A DNA stretch of 64,000 nucleotides from Cliona cf. orientalis. Taxonomy: Eukaryota > Porifera > Demospongiae > Clionaida > Clionaidae. A program made the position numbers and the translations under genes. Numbering within the stretch: position 1 is the stretch's first letter; the number at the start of each line of letters is the position of its first letter. Below, one piece after another: positions 21,493 to 32,900 of this stretch. Location: contig OZ005693.1 of NCBI GenBank assembly GCA_963930775.1, positions 7,128,006 through 7,192,005 on the forward strand, given 5' to 3'. The notes beneath the pieces were generated by a model, which saw only the letters and a list, made by a program, of their open reading frames with translations, searched no databases and was not told the origin of the DNA.

Positions 21493-23388
21493 ATGAAGGA
21501 TCAAGCAGACTTTGTATGCAGCACAGTGATCATCCTACTCGTAGCTAGCTGCACTGTGGTGTACAGTAACTGTGTTAGTGATGGAAGTGGACCGCAGAAA
21601 GAAGAATCTGATGACTCACAGTGCCCTCCATGGTTTATCTACAATCATTCAACTAAACAGTGTGAGTGTTTCAGTAGCCAAAGTACCACTGGCATTGTAA
21701 GGTGTACCGAGGATGGAGCTCAAGTCAGACTTGGCTACTGTATGACATATGAGCATGGAAAGGGATTCTGTGTAAGTTCGTGCAATTATCGTACAGCAGA
21801 AGATCACAACATTACAGCAGATAGGTACATTAGACTTCCTAAGAACGTATCGATGCTAAATGAATACATGTGTGGACCACTGAATAGCAATGGCCAGGCA
21901 TGTTCTGAATGTCTTGACAGTTTTGGACGCTCGATCGTGTCTCGAGAGTTGAGGTGTTCAGATTGTACCAACGCTTGGTATGGTGTGCCCTTATACCTGT
22001 TCATGGAGTTTGTTCCCATTACAGTATTCTACTTTATTATCTTGTTCTTTCAAATCAGCATGACATCAGCTCCAATACTAGCCTATGTTTTCTATTGTCA
22101 AATTGGTGTTTCTACCCTGCTCCGCCTACAAAATAATTCCTTTGATTTTGGCTACACAGCTCATTTTATAAGCATCGTGATTACATTTTATGGCTTTTGG
22201 AATTTGGATTTTTTTCGATATATCCTTCCCCCATTCTGTGTCTCTCCCAAACTTCAACGAATTCACACTGTCACTCTCTATTACATTTCTGCCTTCTACC
22301 CCCTCTGCTTAATTAGAATAACTTGGTTTTTTATCAAGCCTCACACTCGTGATCTGAAGCCAATAACTTGGCTGTGGTCCAAAGTAAAGCAATGCCTCTC
22401 AAAGTTGACAAACATGAAATTCAAGGCCAAGTATTCATTGATTGACGTCTTCGCTACCTTCTTTCTTCTTTCTTATGCTAAATTGTTGTTCACCACATTC
22501 CGTATTTTGTCCTATGGCATTGCATACAACTTAAATAATGGCACAGTAGTGCTGAATTTCAATGTAGAAGTAGACCCAAGAGTTGAATATTTCAGCAAGG
22601 AACATCTTCCGTTTGTAATCATCTCAATCGTGATATTTTTAGTAGCTGTTATTCCTTTAACGCTACTCCTAGCGCTCTATCCAGTACGAGGCTTTAGATC
22701 AGTACTCTTTAAGTGTCGATTTAGTAATCACGCAATTGCATCGATCAATATCTTTGTTGAAAAGTTTTACTGTTGCTTTAGAGATGGACTTAATGGTGGA
22801 AGAGATATGAGGAGCTTAGCGTCACTCTACTTCTTTCTCAGGTTAATAATCAACTTCACTTTCATCGATCAAATACCAGTGAGTGCTTCATACACTTTTG
22901 TAGCCATCGTATATGCTGGATGCAGTCTTATGATTGCTATAGTTCAACCCTATAAGAAATCGTTCATGAATACAATTGATTCCCTAATCTTGGCCAGTAT
23001 GGCATTGGTTTCTATACTTCTCGACAAGTATAGTGGCCAAGATAATGGTAATATATTTGGGACAATGTACCTTTTTGTTGGAAGTTTTGTCGCAACTGTA
23101 CCAATGATAGTGATGATTGGATTTGTATGCTACAAATTTATCAAGAAGCTACTAAAATGGATACCTTCTTCCACGAAACAAAAATTATGTTGTTTGAAAC
23201 TGAAAAAGAAACCTGATATTGAAACTAATCAGCAAACAGATAACTCAGAGAGCAAGGATGACTTTGAGCTTCCAGATCGTATTTTACACCCAGAGGAGTA
23301 TGAAGATGAAACTAGTATGAAGTCTAGCTATAGAGGAATGGACTCAACTAAAAATTCTCGAAACCTCACTAACAGCAACCATGCGTAA
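21493..23388 (+). CDS. Intronless multi-pass membrane protein with Cys-rich ectodomain, 631 aa
   Basis: An N-terminal signal segment (STVIILLVASCTVVYS) is followed by about 130 residues with many Cys (C-x-C and C-x2-C pairs; CSECLDSFGRSI, CSDCTNAWYG) and N-glycosylation sites. From about residue 170 several hydrophobic segments follow: near 170-195, 200-215, 230-245, 262-282, 320-345, 375-400, 450-500 and 525-550. The tail is cytosolic, basic and then acidic/Ser-rich (KLKKKPDIETNQQ). An in-frame TAG precedes the ATG, fixing the start. The layout recalls the membrane part of sponge/cnidarian proteins whose ectodomain is a POMP-like beta-helix. A remnant of such a helix lies 270 bp upstream on the same strand. 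Receptor or channel function is unknown. Confidence 0.75.
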   Translation: MKDQADFVCSTVIILLVASCTVVYSNCVSDGSGPQKEESDDSQCPPWFIYNHSTKQCECFSSQSTTGIVRCTEDGAQVRLGYCMTYEHGKGFCVSSCNYRTAEDHNITADRYIRLPKNVSMLNEYMCGPLNSNGQACSECLDSFGRSIVSRELRCSDCTNAWYGVPLYLFMEFVPITVFYFIILFFQISMTSAPILAYVFYCQIGVSTLLRLQNNSFDFGYTAHFISIVITFYGFWNLDFFRYILPPFCVSPKLQRIHTVTLYYISAFYPLCLIRITWFFIKPHTRDLKPITWLWSKVKQCLSKLTNMKFKAKYSLIDVFATFFLLSYAKLLFTTFRILSYGIAYNLNNGTVVLNFNVEVDPRVEYFSKEHLPFVIISIVIFLVAVIPLTLLLALYPVRGFRSVLFKCRFSNHAIASINIFVEKFYCCFRDGLNGGRDMRSLASLYFFLRLIINFTFIDQIPVSASYTFVAIVYAGCSLMIAIVQPYKKSFMNTIDSLILASMALVSILLDKYSGQDNGNIFGTMYLFVGSFVATVPMIVMIGFVCYKFIKKLLKWIPSSTKQKLCCLKLKKKPDIETNQQTDNSESKDDFELPDRILHPEEYEDETSMKSSYRGMDSTKNSRNLTNSNHA

Positions 23389-25009
23389 GTACACAGTACC
23401 CACGGGAAAAAAAAATTATGGCCGCCTATAATCGTAGCTATAATATTATAGCTAACTTAGTCGTTTTTGTGTGCACATGTATATTCCACCTATAAATAAT
23501 TTCTCTCAGTCACAACAAGTTGAACCTCACGTGCAAGTGAAAACAAAAAAAATTGCATTCTTGCATGCATGTATATACACTTGTTGAGGATTCACAACCA
23601 GTGGCATGCATTATTAAGAATGGGATACATAATTATTCGGTACAGACTGAGGAGTTGTGGGCCAGCATCTAATTTGCTTTATTGTGATAACAGACTCGCA
23701 GCTATTGGTGTACCAAATTGACTAGATTTACAGCGACTGTTGCACTCTCATATCAAGATATCACGGCAGAGCCTCTGAGGGTGATGCCAATCATGCAGCT
23801 ATAGCCTATACCACTATATACTGGTCAATATTAAATGCTTATCCGTTGTCTGGCCACTCCCTTCCGATCACTCGCTGCAGAGTGCGCATGCGCGATACTT
23901 GTTAATTGCCTCAATGTTGTTAAAGCTTGAAACTCCCATATTGCCACTAAAATGTATGCGCATGCGCAGACAAACGGATCTGTAGGCCACACCCCTCACT
24001 GCAGGTGGAATTTAATGAGCCAAGAGACTTAGCTCCACTCCAGCATGGATACTAACTATAGTACCGGTATGACAGCGAACAGTTAACTCGCCTCTTCAGT
24101 CTTGCTTTGCAAGAAACATAGATATGCGAGAAGTCGGAGACTTTGGTGGGCCCAGCTTGCGAGTACAACGATGACGTCACTCACTCCGCTCAAACCGGCG
24201 TCGATGCTAGCGCCGGCGCAAGATCGAGAGATTAGGGCTAGGCTAGCTAGGCTATAGCTAGCTAGCTAGCTATACTGCAGCCTAGGCCGAGGGTCGGCCG
24301 GCCCCAAGGCTGTACTCGTACGTACTCGAGTACTCAAACTCGCGATCGATGGCCGGCCGGCCGGCCGCGCCAAGCGCGCGGCGCTTTGCGCCTCGTGCAT
24401 CTCTATGGTTACCATGTTTTTTGCACACGGCCCTACCGTTCTGACCAATCGGGTGCGTTATGACACAAAACGACACTTTCTGAAAATATTTTTCGTTGTA
24501 TATAGTTACATCCCCAGTATAAATTTACTTTTTTGCGGTTATTAGGTAATTATGTTGTAATTATGATGTAACCTATGTCGTCATAGCGCTAAAATTCAGA
24601 GCCTTTACAGAACACTTCTGAGACCTGAAAATCCACAGAATCATCATATATTAACTTACATACATATCCAGCGAATACATTAAAAGCTGAGTGCTACTTT
24701 CTCCGACAAGTAATGCCAGCCGAACTTCACGCGTTCTCTTGGCTGACGTAATCCTGTGGATAAATAAAGCTAGCCTTGCGCTATTTATAGCACGCGTCAT
24801 GCCACGACCGATCTGAAGTTCGGAAGCTGTACTGTGCTGTCAAGTTCATCTCCTTTGATTGAAGCATCGAAACTCGAAGTCGAAAGTTGATCTTAGACTC
24901 CATCTCTGCGATTGAGGCCCCGGCATCGATGTGTGTATTGACGACCTTTACCACATGCACCATTAGAACTATGCAGCCACTGGGGATGTGGTCAAGGGTT
25001 CATATAATA
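23389..25009. other. Intergenic with a GC-rich promoter-like patch
   Basis: No exon is supported. Around 24160-24400 the sequence becomes CpG-rich, with TGACGTCA (24172-24179), a (TAGC)n run near 24250-24270 and GGCCGGCC palindromes near 24295-24365. This looks like an unmethylated promoter-type patch without an obvious adjacent start. A similar TAGC run occurs near 44900. Confidence 0.4.
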
Positions 25010-25206
25010 ATAATTATAGTTTATGATTAGTAACCATTGTACATTAATTTTTATCTTCAAGTTTGCACAGACATTAATTTTATAAGCTCTAGAATAATAA
25101 TAATATGATCATCAGTGATCAACTTTCACTATTGTTTCACAAGCTGTTTAAAAAACCATAAAAATTTGTATGCATGTCAAGTGTTCTCTGTCTTTCTATC
25201 TCCTGA
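25010..25206. repeat. Displaced tail of segmental duplication copy 1
   Basis: It matches 31505-31725 and, in reverse, about 48715-48960, the 3' flank of the beta-helix gene. In the other two places this flank directly follows the beta-helix gene end. Here it is 3.75 kb away, beyond the membrane-protein gene. Confidence 0.85.
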
Positions 25207-25355
25207 ATAGCCATAACATCACTAAAGTTGTTAGTTGTATAATTAATCTACAGAAAATATCTTTACTAAGGTATAATTATTGTAATAATATTATTATTGT
25301 TAATCTGTATTGTTTGAAGCTGCTGCTGTCATAACCACACAATATGATTGTACAG

Positions 25356-25945
25356 ACCCACAAGCGTGCACTGAAGTCGCTGATGAAGTACATGATTGAT
25401 GTGGCCATGGGAATGCACTACCTGTCCGAGAGGGGACTCATTCACAGAGTATGTGATCTGTATAGCATGGATAATAATGATATGTGTACCATAATAATAT
25501 GATATATATGCAGGATCTAGCAGCCAGGAATGTGATGGTGGGTGACAATGAGCAGTGCAAGGTGGCCGACTTTGGTCTCCTTCGAGAGCTGGATGACTTT
25601 CAGGAAGTCTACATTGCATCTGGTGATGCCAAGAGCCCTGTGAGGTGGATGGCCCCAGAGAGCATATCGGAGAAGAAATTCTCCACTGCCTCAGACGTCT
25701 GGAGCTATGGGGTTCTTCTCTGGGAGATGTTCCATTCTCATGAAATGCCCTACTCCAACCTGGATAACATGAAGCTGATCATAGAGGTGACCAGAGGGTC
25801 AACCACTTTGACAGTGCCCAAGGAGTGTCCACCCATTGTTGCAAAGATCATGAGATCATGCTGGAGGTTTAATCCAGCTAAGCGTCCCAGCTTCCTCCTG
25901 GTTTCAATCCTCCTTACCCGTTCAAATTTCCAAGGACCAGCATGA
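25356..25945 (+). CDS. Tyrosine-kinase C-lobe, N-lobe exons absent
   Basis: Exon 25356-25448 follows a good acceptor (gtacag|ACC). Exon 25514-25945 joins in phase 0 and ends at TGA. The junction rebuilds the catalytic loop HR|DLAARN. Then follow DFG (VADFGLL), VRWMAPES, SDVWSYGVLLWE and the C-lobe CW...RPSF motif. HRDLAARN and the W-x-A-P-E form are typical of tyrosine, not Ser/Thr, kinases. No Gly loop, VAVK lysine or receptor segment is found between 23.4 and 25.35 kb. The gene is therefore 5'-truncated by the rearranged segment, or its first exons lie very far upstream. The C-terminus after RPSF is short and odd. Confidence 0.8.
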
Positions 25946-26116
25946 TAGTATACGTAGCTGTATAAAGATTAGTGTATACTAGTGGTAGCAAAATATTAAT
26001 TAGTAGCGGTATAATTATTATAGTTTTTCTTTTGTGTGTATGTGTGATCATAATAATAAAATTTAATGCATTTTGTAGCCAAAAGTAATTTTTCATTGAT
26101 CATAATAATTATTATA

Positions 26117-26239
26117 AAAATCAAACATGCTAGGAATGAACATAAGGGGTAAAACTTCAACTGCACATTATGTCGGTAAAAATCAAACATGCTAGGAATG
26201 AACACAAGGGTAAAACTTCAACTGCACATTATATCGGTA
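26117..26239. repeat. 61-bp tandem duplication
   Basis: Two adjacent units begin aaaatcaaacatgctaggaa and differ at a few positions. They lie between the kinase fragment and the VWA gene (convergent). Confidence 0.8.
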
Positions 26240-26283
26240 ATAAAAATTTAATTATTGATCAAGGACCAATGGTACAGTAGAAG

Positions 26284-29200
26284 TTATTTCTTGGACTTCA
26301 ATCGGTATGCAACCTTAGAAGAATTCTGATAGTAGGCATGGGAATCAACAAAGTTACTGCGCTGAACGGCATGGCTTTGCATCCTGTATGTTACACGAGA
26401 TGTTTTAATGACATTGTATGATTTATGCAAGACTCGCACACTCTCTACCAGATATAATAGTCTATTTCTCATGTACGTATACTCTGATGACACAAGAAAG
26501 CTTTCCTACGTGAATCTTATACAATACAATAATTCCTATGCCCTGATTTCTCTTAATGTCATAGGAATGATCTAGCATCAATACAAGACATGGACGGATA
26601 ATATTATGGACACAGCAATTATTATGGTACTGGGAAGGCAACTCACTTGCTGCGCATGTAGAGCTTGCCATGGCCAAGGTAGGACTGTCGGGACTGCATG
26701 CTCTCAAGGCTTTTCTTCAGGTCACTGATGAGTGCCTAGATAATGGAGATCAAAATAATCATCACCACTCAGTAGCCACAGTAGCTACTACTGATGTCGC
26801 ATTACGCTTACTTGGCAGAATGTTTCCTTGGCAGTTAGTGATTTCTCAATGGTAGCAATAGTATCCTTCAAAACCTTTTGGGCATCCTCAAGTTTACCTA
26901 TAATTATTGTAACATTAGATAAAGTAAGTACATTGGTACTCGATATATAGCGGCATTACCTTGGTCAGCTAGAGTCTCTGCTTCCTTCAAGGCAGCTGTG
27001 GCAAGAATCCTGTTCCTCTGTGTATCCACGCTGCGGCTAGGAGTACCCCTATCTCCATCTAAACCAAACAGATACAAATTTAATGATCACAGAAGTGCAC
27101 ACAGCTGCTGTTAGCAGAAATAGAGTGCCGCTAGCTACCGTCTTACCTCCTCTGGACAAAACAAGGTCAGATTGTATGGTGTCAAGCTCGGAATTGATGA
27201 CATTGAAGTAGGAGAGGGTGGTCTTGAGCACCGTGTCTTGGGCAGGCGATGCCAGTGCTGGCAATTTCAGCTCTAGTACAATATCCCTCTCCTCTTCAGA
27301 CTGGAGATCACCCATTGGAATCTCACAGCTGCAACAAGTATGGGTGAATTTTTATGTCATGGTTATATTAGTCAAATACAGTTGAGTATGTGGACCAAAT
27401 CATGATCAGTGATTGGGAGTGGGGGGGGAGGGGGGGGTGGTGGGTGGGGTTAGGGTTGTCCAAATAGCAGTCCACAGTTTACAGCTATTGTGTAATTAAC
27501 TTGTAGTTGTTGCAATATCTATTGTTGGGTGGGTCATGATCAATATACCTTTTGTTGGGTTCAATCCAGTTGATGGCCCTGTTGGCATGCACGGCTTTCA
27601 TGGTGTTGTCACCAACTGCTTCCATTTTGAGGGAAAGATTCTGGCCCATGACACTGAGCAAACCTCCCAGGCAGTCAGCAAATGACTCGGGGATCTGAAC
27701 AGGACATAAATCACTGATACATGATGTACATATTTGATTATCCTATTACCTTCTCATTGCTGTCAATGTAGTAGTAGACTCCGCCTCCCTGGGTGGAGAT
27801 TGCCTCCAGCAGAGTGGCATCGTGGTCAGACCCAAACCCAAACGTGTATACAGTACCATCAAACTGCAAACATAATAATATTACTGAATGAGAGAGTTCT
27901 ATAGTGTTCAACGACAATAATAATACCTTGGCTCCAGGTGGAATAGGTTTGCTGGTTGTTCCGTCAGGCACAGGTGGGGTGTCAGTGAGCACCTTAGGTG
28001 GAAGTGGTGGCGGGGGCACTGACTGTTGCATTGGTACAGCTTGTTGCTGTTGTTGCTGCATGGGTTGTGGTGGAGGTGGTGGTGCTGGCACAGCCTGCTG
28101 TTGCTGTTGCATAGGTTGAGGTACCACCAGCTGCTGAGCTGGTGGAGGAGGAGGAGGAGGTGCCATTTGCTGCTGCTGTTGCTGCTGCATGGGTTGTGGT
28201 GGTAGTTGAGGTATAGGAGCAGCTTGCTGCATCTGCATTGGCTGCTGTTGCTGTTGCTGCTGATTTTGCTGACGGCGGGCATTTCTTCCAAACAGTACAT
28301 GTAGACCCCTTCTCTGGTGTTGCGGAGCTCTAGGGACTGGGGCGAATGGATTGCTATTGTATGCATTGTCACCTGGAATGGCGACAGCGTGCAGGCCTTG
28401 GTCCTGCATCTTTCTCATTTCAGCCAAGATTCCTTCCTTGGAGGTGATGCCTTGGTTGGCCAAACCATCAGTCAGTAGCAGTACTGACTGTACCTGTGCC
28501 TTCTCCCCTCCGTGAGTCAGACCAATCTGTTCCATGCCTGCACAAATTGACGAAGATGACATAACCACCAGGCTCACAGTTCCTCAGGCAGTATGATTAA
28601 GTAGTAACATCATTATTAATATTCTGACAGCCATACCCTTACAACAGAATGACCACCAGGCAGATAATAATTGCTCAACTAAGATTACAGTAGATCATCA
28701 GATCGTCTGATACACTTGTATTGCATATGAGTGTTCATAGTTATATGAAAACTTGTGTACTCAATTGCCATGGGATTATGTAAGGTATGTCGTCGTGTTC
28801 CAAATTATTACTTGGGTGGCGGATATTGTTATGCATACAAGGCTCCCCTACAAACTTTATTAAAAAAACTTTCAAAATTAATCTATCTGCATGAAGCAGC
28901 ACTTGGACAACCTTCTATGTACCTCTATACAATATCAGGGGGTGGGGCTCGTGCTGTGTACCTTTGATGAGTCCCCCACTGAGGTTGGTGGAAGAGCCAT
29001 CCACTATGGACTCGACAAATGCCTTGGATCTCTCCTTGTTGGCCTTATCCATCTTCATCAGTCCAAACACAAGCTGCACATAGCTATCATAGGTCACCAG
29101 TGACATACGATCACATTCCTTCACTGCATATGTGCAAGAATGCAAAAATTATTGTATATTTGTGTACTGTCACTGAAGCTAGAGTTCATATCCTAAAAGC

Positions 29201-29485
29201 ATGAATAATGCACGTATACTTACATTGGTCAATGACAAAGAGTAGCGTCTTCTTGACAAGGTCTAGCTTGACTCCTCTCATGGAGCCGCTCTTGTCGATG
29301 ACAGCGACGATATCCACGGTCGGTCTGGAGGTAGGTTCGTAGAAAGGCGCCTTGAAGGAGGCCGTGGCCCAGCATGTCTGCTCCGCGCAGCTGTACGATT
29401 CGTACTCGCCGCAACCTGAAAGTTTTATGCGATTATCTCCAGTGGGGGCGGCTGGAACGACAGCTACTGGTTCAGCATCAGCCAT
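26284..29485 (-). CDS. VWA-Vwaint domain protein with Q/P-rich insertion, 616 aa, ten exons
   Basis: Exons are 29485-29224, 29123-28962, 28537-27927, 27863-27750, 27694-27549, 27328-27147, 27058-26960, 26897-26812, 26735-26647 and 26383-26284. Phases agree and the sum is 1851 nt. Residues 56 onward form a von Willebrand A domain with the MIDAS motif DKSGSM (64-69), SSTNLSGG and LLLTDG. The C-terminal part (RNRILATAALKEAETLADQG, YLGHGKLYMRS, FVDSHAYYQN) resembles the Vwaint region of plant and protist VWA proteins, some of which carry RING fingers. No RING is seen here. Exon 3 inserts about 110 residues of poly-Gln/poly-Pro inside the VWA fold. It is probably a cytosolic metal-dependent binding protein; the ligand is unknown. 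Confidence 0.85.
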
Positions 29486-29977
29486 GATGACGAGGTGCTC
29501 TTAACCAGATATCGATCGTGGTGGAGTGATATGGCTGCCCTTGATCTATTTATACTGACAAGCTATGACAACATAGCTCAAAATAGTAACGTGATCTAAA
29601 TTCAGAACAGCTGCATCATAGCATTACGTACGCATTCCTCGTCTTTAATTGCATTGTGGATTGACACGAAATAAAATTAATAGAAACCAACTGTGCTAAT
29701 CAACTTAGAAGCACAGCAATTTAAAAAAAAATGATCTGTCACCACATAATAATATAATCATAATATAGTATTAACACACACTCTAGGAAGCCAACATGTG
29801 CACACAGAAACACAACAGTTGAACATAACACTGCATAAATAATTAAATTATTGCAACACTCCTACGGTAACAGAAGAGACAAGCTCCGGATTTAATAACT
29901 AAAACTACTTACTTATTCCGAATAGATACCTATAAACGGTTCACAAAATACTAAACGGAAGATCATCAAGAGTTCGC

Positions 29978-32900
29978 TCAGTCAGTCGGCTGCCCATTGT
30001 CTCCATTACTGGCTGCTCCATTGTTGAAAGGTCTGTTTGGAGACTTGGAGCGCCTGCGGCCGGCGGGAGGCTGGGGCTTCATGAACTTGGGCTTGTAGGC
30101 ATGAGTGGGAGGGTGAACCTCCGTAAGCAAGAACTTCTCACTCAACTCACTGCCTGAATCTATTTCAACCTGTAACAAGATACAAAAGTGCACATTTGTG
30201 GATGTGAACATCACCATGTGAATGATCGACAACAGATATTACCGTAGTGTCCCGGGCATTAAGTGCCTATGGGCGCTTAAACATTTAACTTCCCACATGC
30301 GTACTTACCTGGGACTAAAATTGCTATATACATGTATAGAAGCTGCTACATTGACCCCTTGAAATGTACCTTGCCCGGGACTATGGTATACAACACTTAT
30401 GACACGAGGTGGTACATACCTTCTTGGTGACAGTGATACCAAGGTCCTGCTCGATGCCTGAAATCAGTGGCTCCTTACAGGAAGAGTAGAGCATCCTCTC
30501 CTTGATGGACGACTTGAAGCCAGGACACGAGTAAATGAATACTGAAAGAAGAAGTCATGGTAGGCTATTGTTCCACCACGTACTGCACAATGGCTTACCA
30601 ATTGCTTCCTGAAAGTCTCCTTCATGTGTGTGCTCAAAGCGATAGAAGTGATATCTGGGTGAGTTCTCTGGAATAACTGTAGGAAGGGAATCTGCACTGA
30701 CTTTCACCTCTGTTCTGTCTAGCTGTATCAACTCTTGCTTGACATCCACCTCCTACATATAATGTACATGTATATATATAATGCAAGACCAAAGAGAGCT
30801 GATTCTACAGAGAGGAAGAGAGAAGATGCCAGAGAGTGAGAGTGAGAGTGTGTGTGTATGTGAAAGAGAGAGAAGAGAGAGAGGGAGAGAGAGAGAGAGA
30901 GAGGAGAGTTTACCAATTGCAGGTATCCTATTGAGCCTTGTTTAAACTGCTTGAGAGCGTCTATAGCGTCAGGCTGGACAGGGAAGGATACACCATGCAG
31001 GTGAGACTGACGAGTCCCGGTGCCAATGTCAGCATGGTCCTGAAGGTAAGAAGAGAGGTAGAGAGATACAAAATTATAGCCTATATAGTGTAGGTTTGTG
31101 CAGAAGATGGGCTCTTTTCTCACAAAATTTCAAACGACAAGTTTGACCATCTCAAATGTTGACACTTATTAACAGTAGCCTTAGTCTCGGAGGAGAGTAT
31201 GCTGTATTCATCAATAATTAGCAGTGGTGCTATTCATGCTATCATGAGCAAAGTAGCTAGCACTGGTAGACTGTTGGCTTTGAGAAACTCTGCTAAAGTG
31301 TTGGGTGGGACTATGTATTTAGAGAGCTGTGAGCTTCAGTGCAACGGAACGAGGTAATGTTGCTGTTGAACGTGGTGGTGGAATAGAGTCTGTAAACTGT
31401 GAGCCTTATTTGACAGAAATTGGGCTCCTGCTGGAAACGATATTGTCATGGACACACTTTAAATTATGATTCAATAACTTCGAGATCATCATTGATCAAC
31501 TTGTATAATAATTATAGTTTATGATTAGTAACCATTGTACATTAATTATTATGATTTATTATCTTCAAGTTTGCACAGACATTAACTTTAAAAGCTCTAG
31601 AATAATAATAATATGATCATCAGTGATCAACTTTCACTATTGTTTCACAAGCTGTTTAAAAAACCATAAAAATTTGTATGCATGTCAAGTGTTCTCTGTC
31701 TTTCTATCTCCTGAATAGCCATAAGGCTTATGCAATACCATGCAACAGAGATGTCAAGCAGTTCCTCTTCAACTATCATATCATTCTTATACTTGTTAAC
31801 ATTATTATATTGCTAGAGGGTGGGCTCACCACAGTTAAGTCAGATATGGAAATGGACTTGGAATATTCTACACATGGTACGGTACCATGGCCTGGTTAGT
31901 ATTACATGTACATGAAGGTCATTCATTTCATAGCGTCATTACAGTCAAGATAATGATAATTATTGTATCCATCTTTGGGCAGAAGCTCATTCACAGATGC
32001 GCGCCCCCTCCCCCAAAACAAATTCATATCTTCAGTTACAGTTGCTAGCTAGAATATCATAGACATACATGCAGAAGGGATTGTTGAGTGAATGAGCCAA
32101 TTGCAGCAACACACTTGTGCACTAAAACTTCAGATACACTATAATATTATAGTACAAAATTGCCACATACTGTATAGTGGAAAAATTTGGCGGTTTGGTG
32201 GATTGACCAGCCAACCGCCAAATTAAAATCCGCCAATATTAAGTCATTCCTTTGTGCGTGCGAAGGTAATCGCGCATCGTGAAGGCAAATTGGTGGGTGT
32301 GGTCTTTGGGACCTTATGTCGCTTGCTCAAATCTCCGCTTACCTAGGCTTGTTTTCAGTTTCTCTTTCAGTGCAGGATAATATCAGAGATGATGACTGGT
32401 ATAGAGTCCAAACATCCTTGAAAAAAAATGATACCTTTGTTTGCAGCTACCAGTTTCAGCTCCATATTTCTTGATCAATGGAAGCCGCAGCAGACCACTC
32501 CCCTTGATCAATAATGCATGCGCAGGCGCCAAATTCGGGGTGTGGCTAGATCAAACTCAGCTATCCGCCAAATTAAAATCCACCAATATTTTTCTTGCTG
32601 ATTGAGGCCAATCCGCCAAATTTTCTGGCTATACGGTAGATGGACGAGCAATAAACCCATAAAAAAGGTGATACATTTTCATGTGACGACCATTACCGAC
32701 TGTCGAATGCCGGGCTGTTTGATCAAGAAAAATGACAAAGTAAGGCATAATATGGCACGAGTGGCTAGTTTGTTAGCTATAGCTACTGCTTATAGACTCT
32801 AATATCTACATTTTGTAGTCAGAGTGGGGGGCTTATATGTGAGACAAAATTACAGGTAGGAACTTGAGCTAAAAGTGCAGGGGGAGGGGGTATAATTGTG

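Larger units (their letters stand above)
29894..31500. repeat. Segmental duplication, copy 2 (parental context)
   Basis: This is the source-like copy of 19641-21250, since here the twinfilin exons continue upstream into a complete gene. The match begins after ggattt at about 29893 and ends near 31500. It then continues without a break into the 197-bp flank that is displaced in copy 1. Confidence 0.9.
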
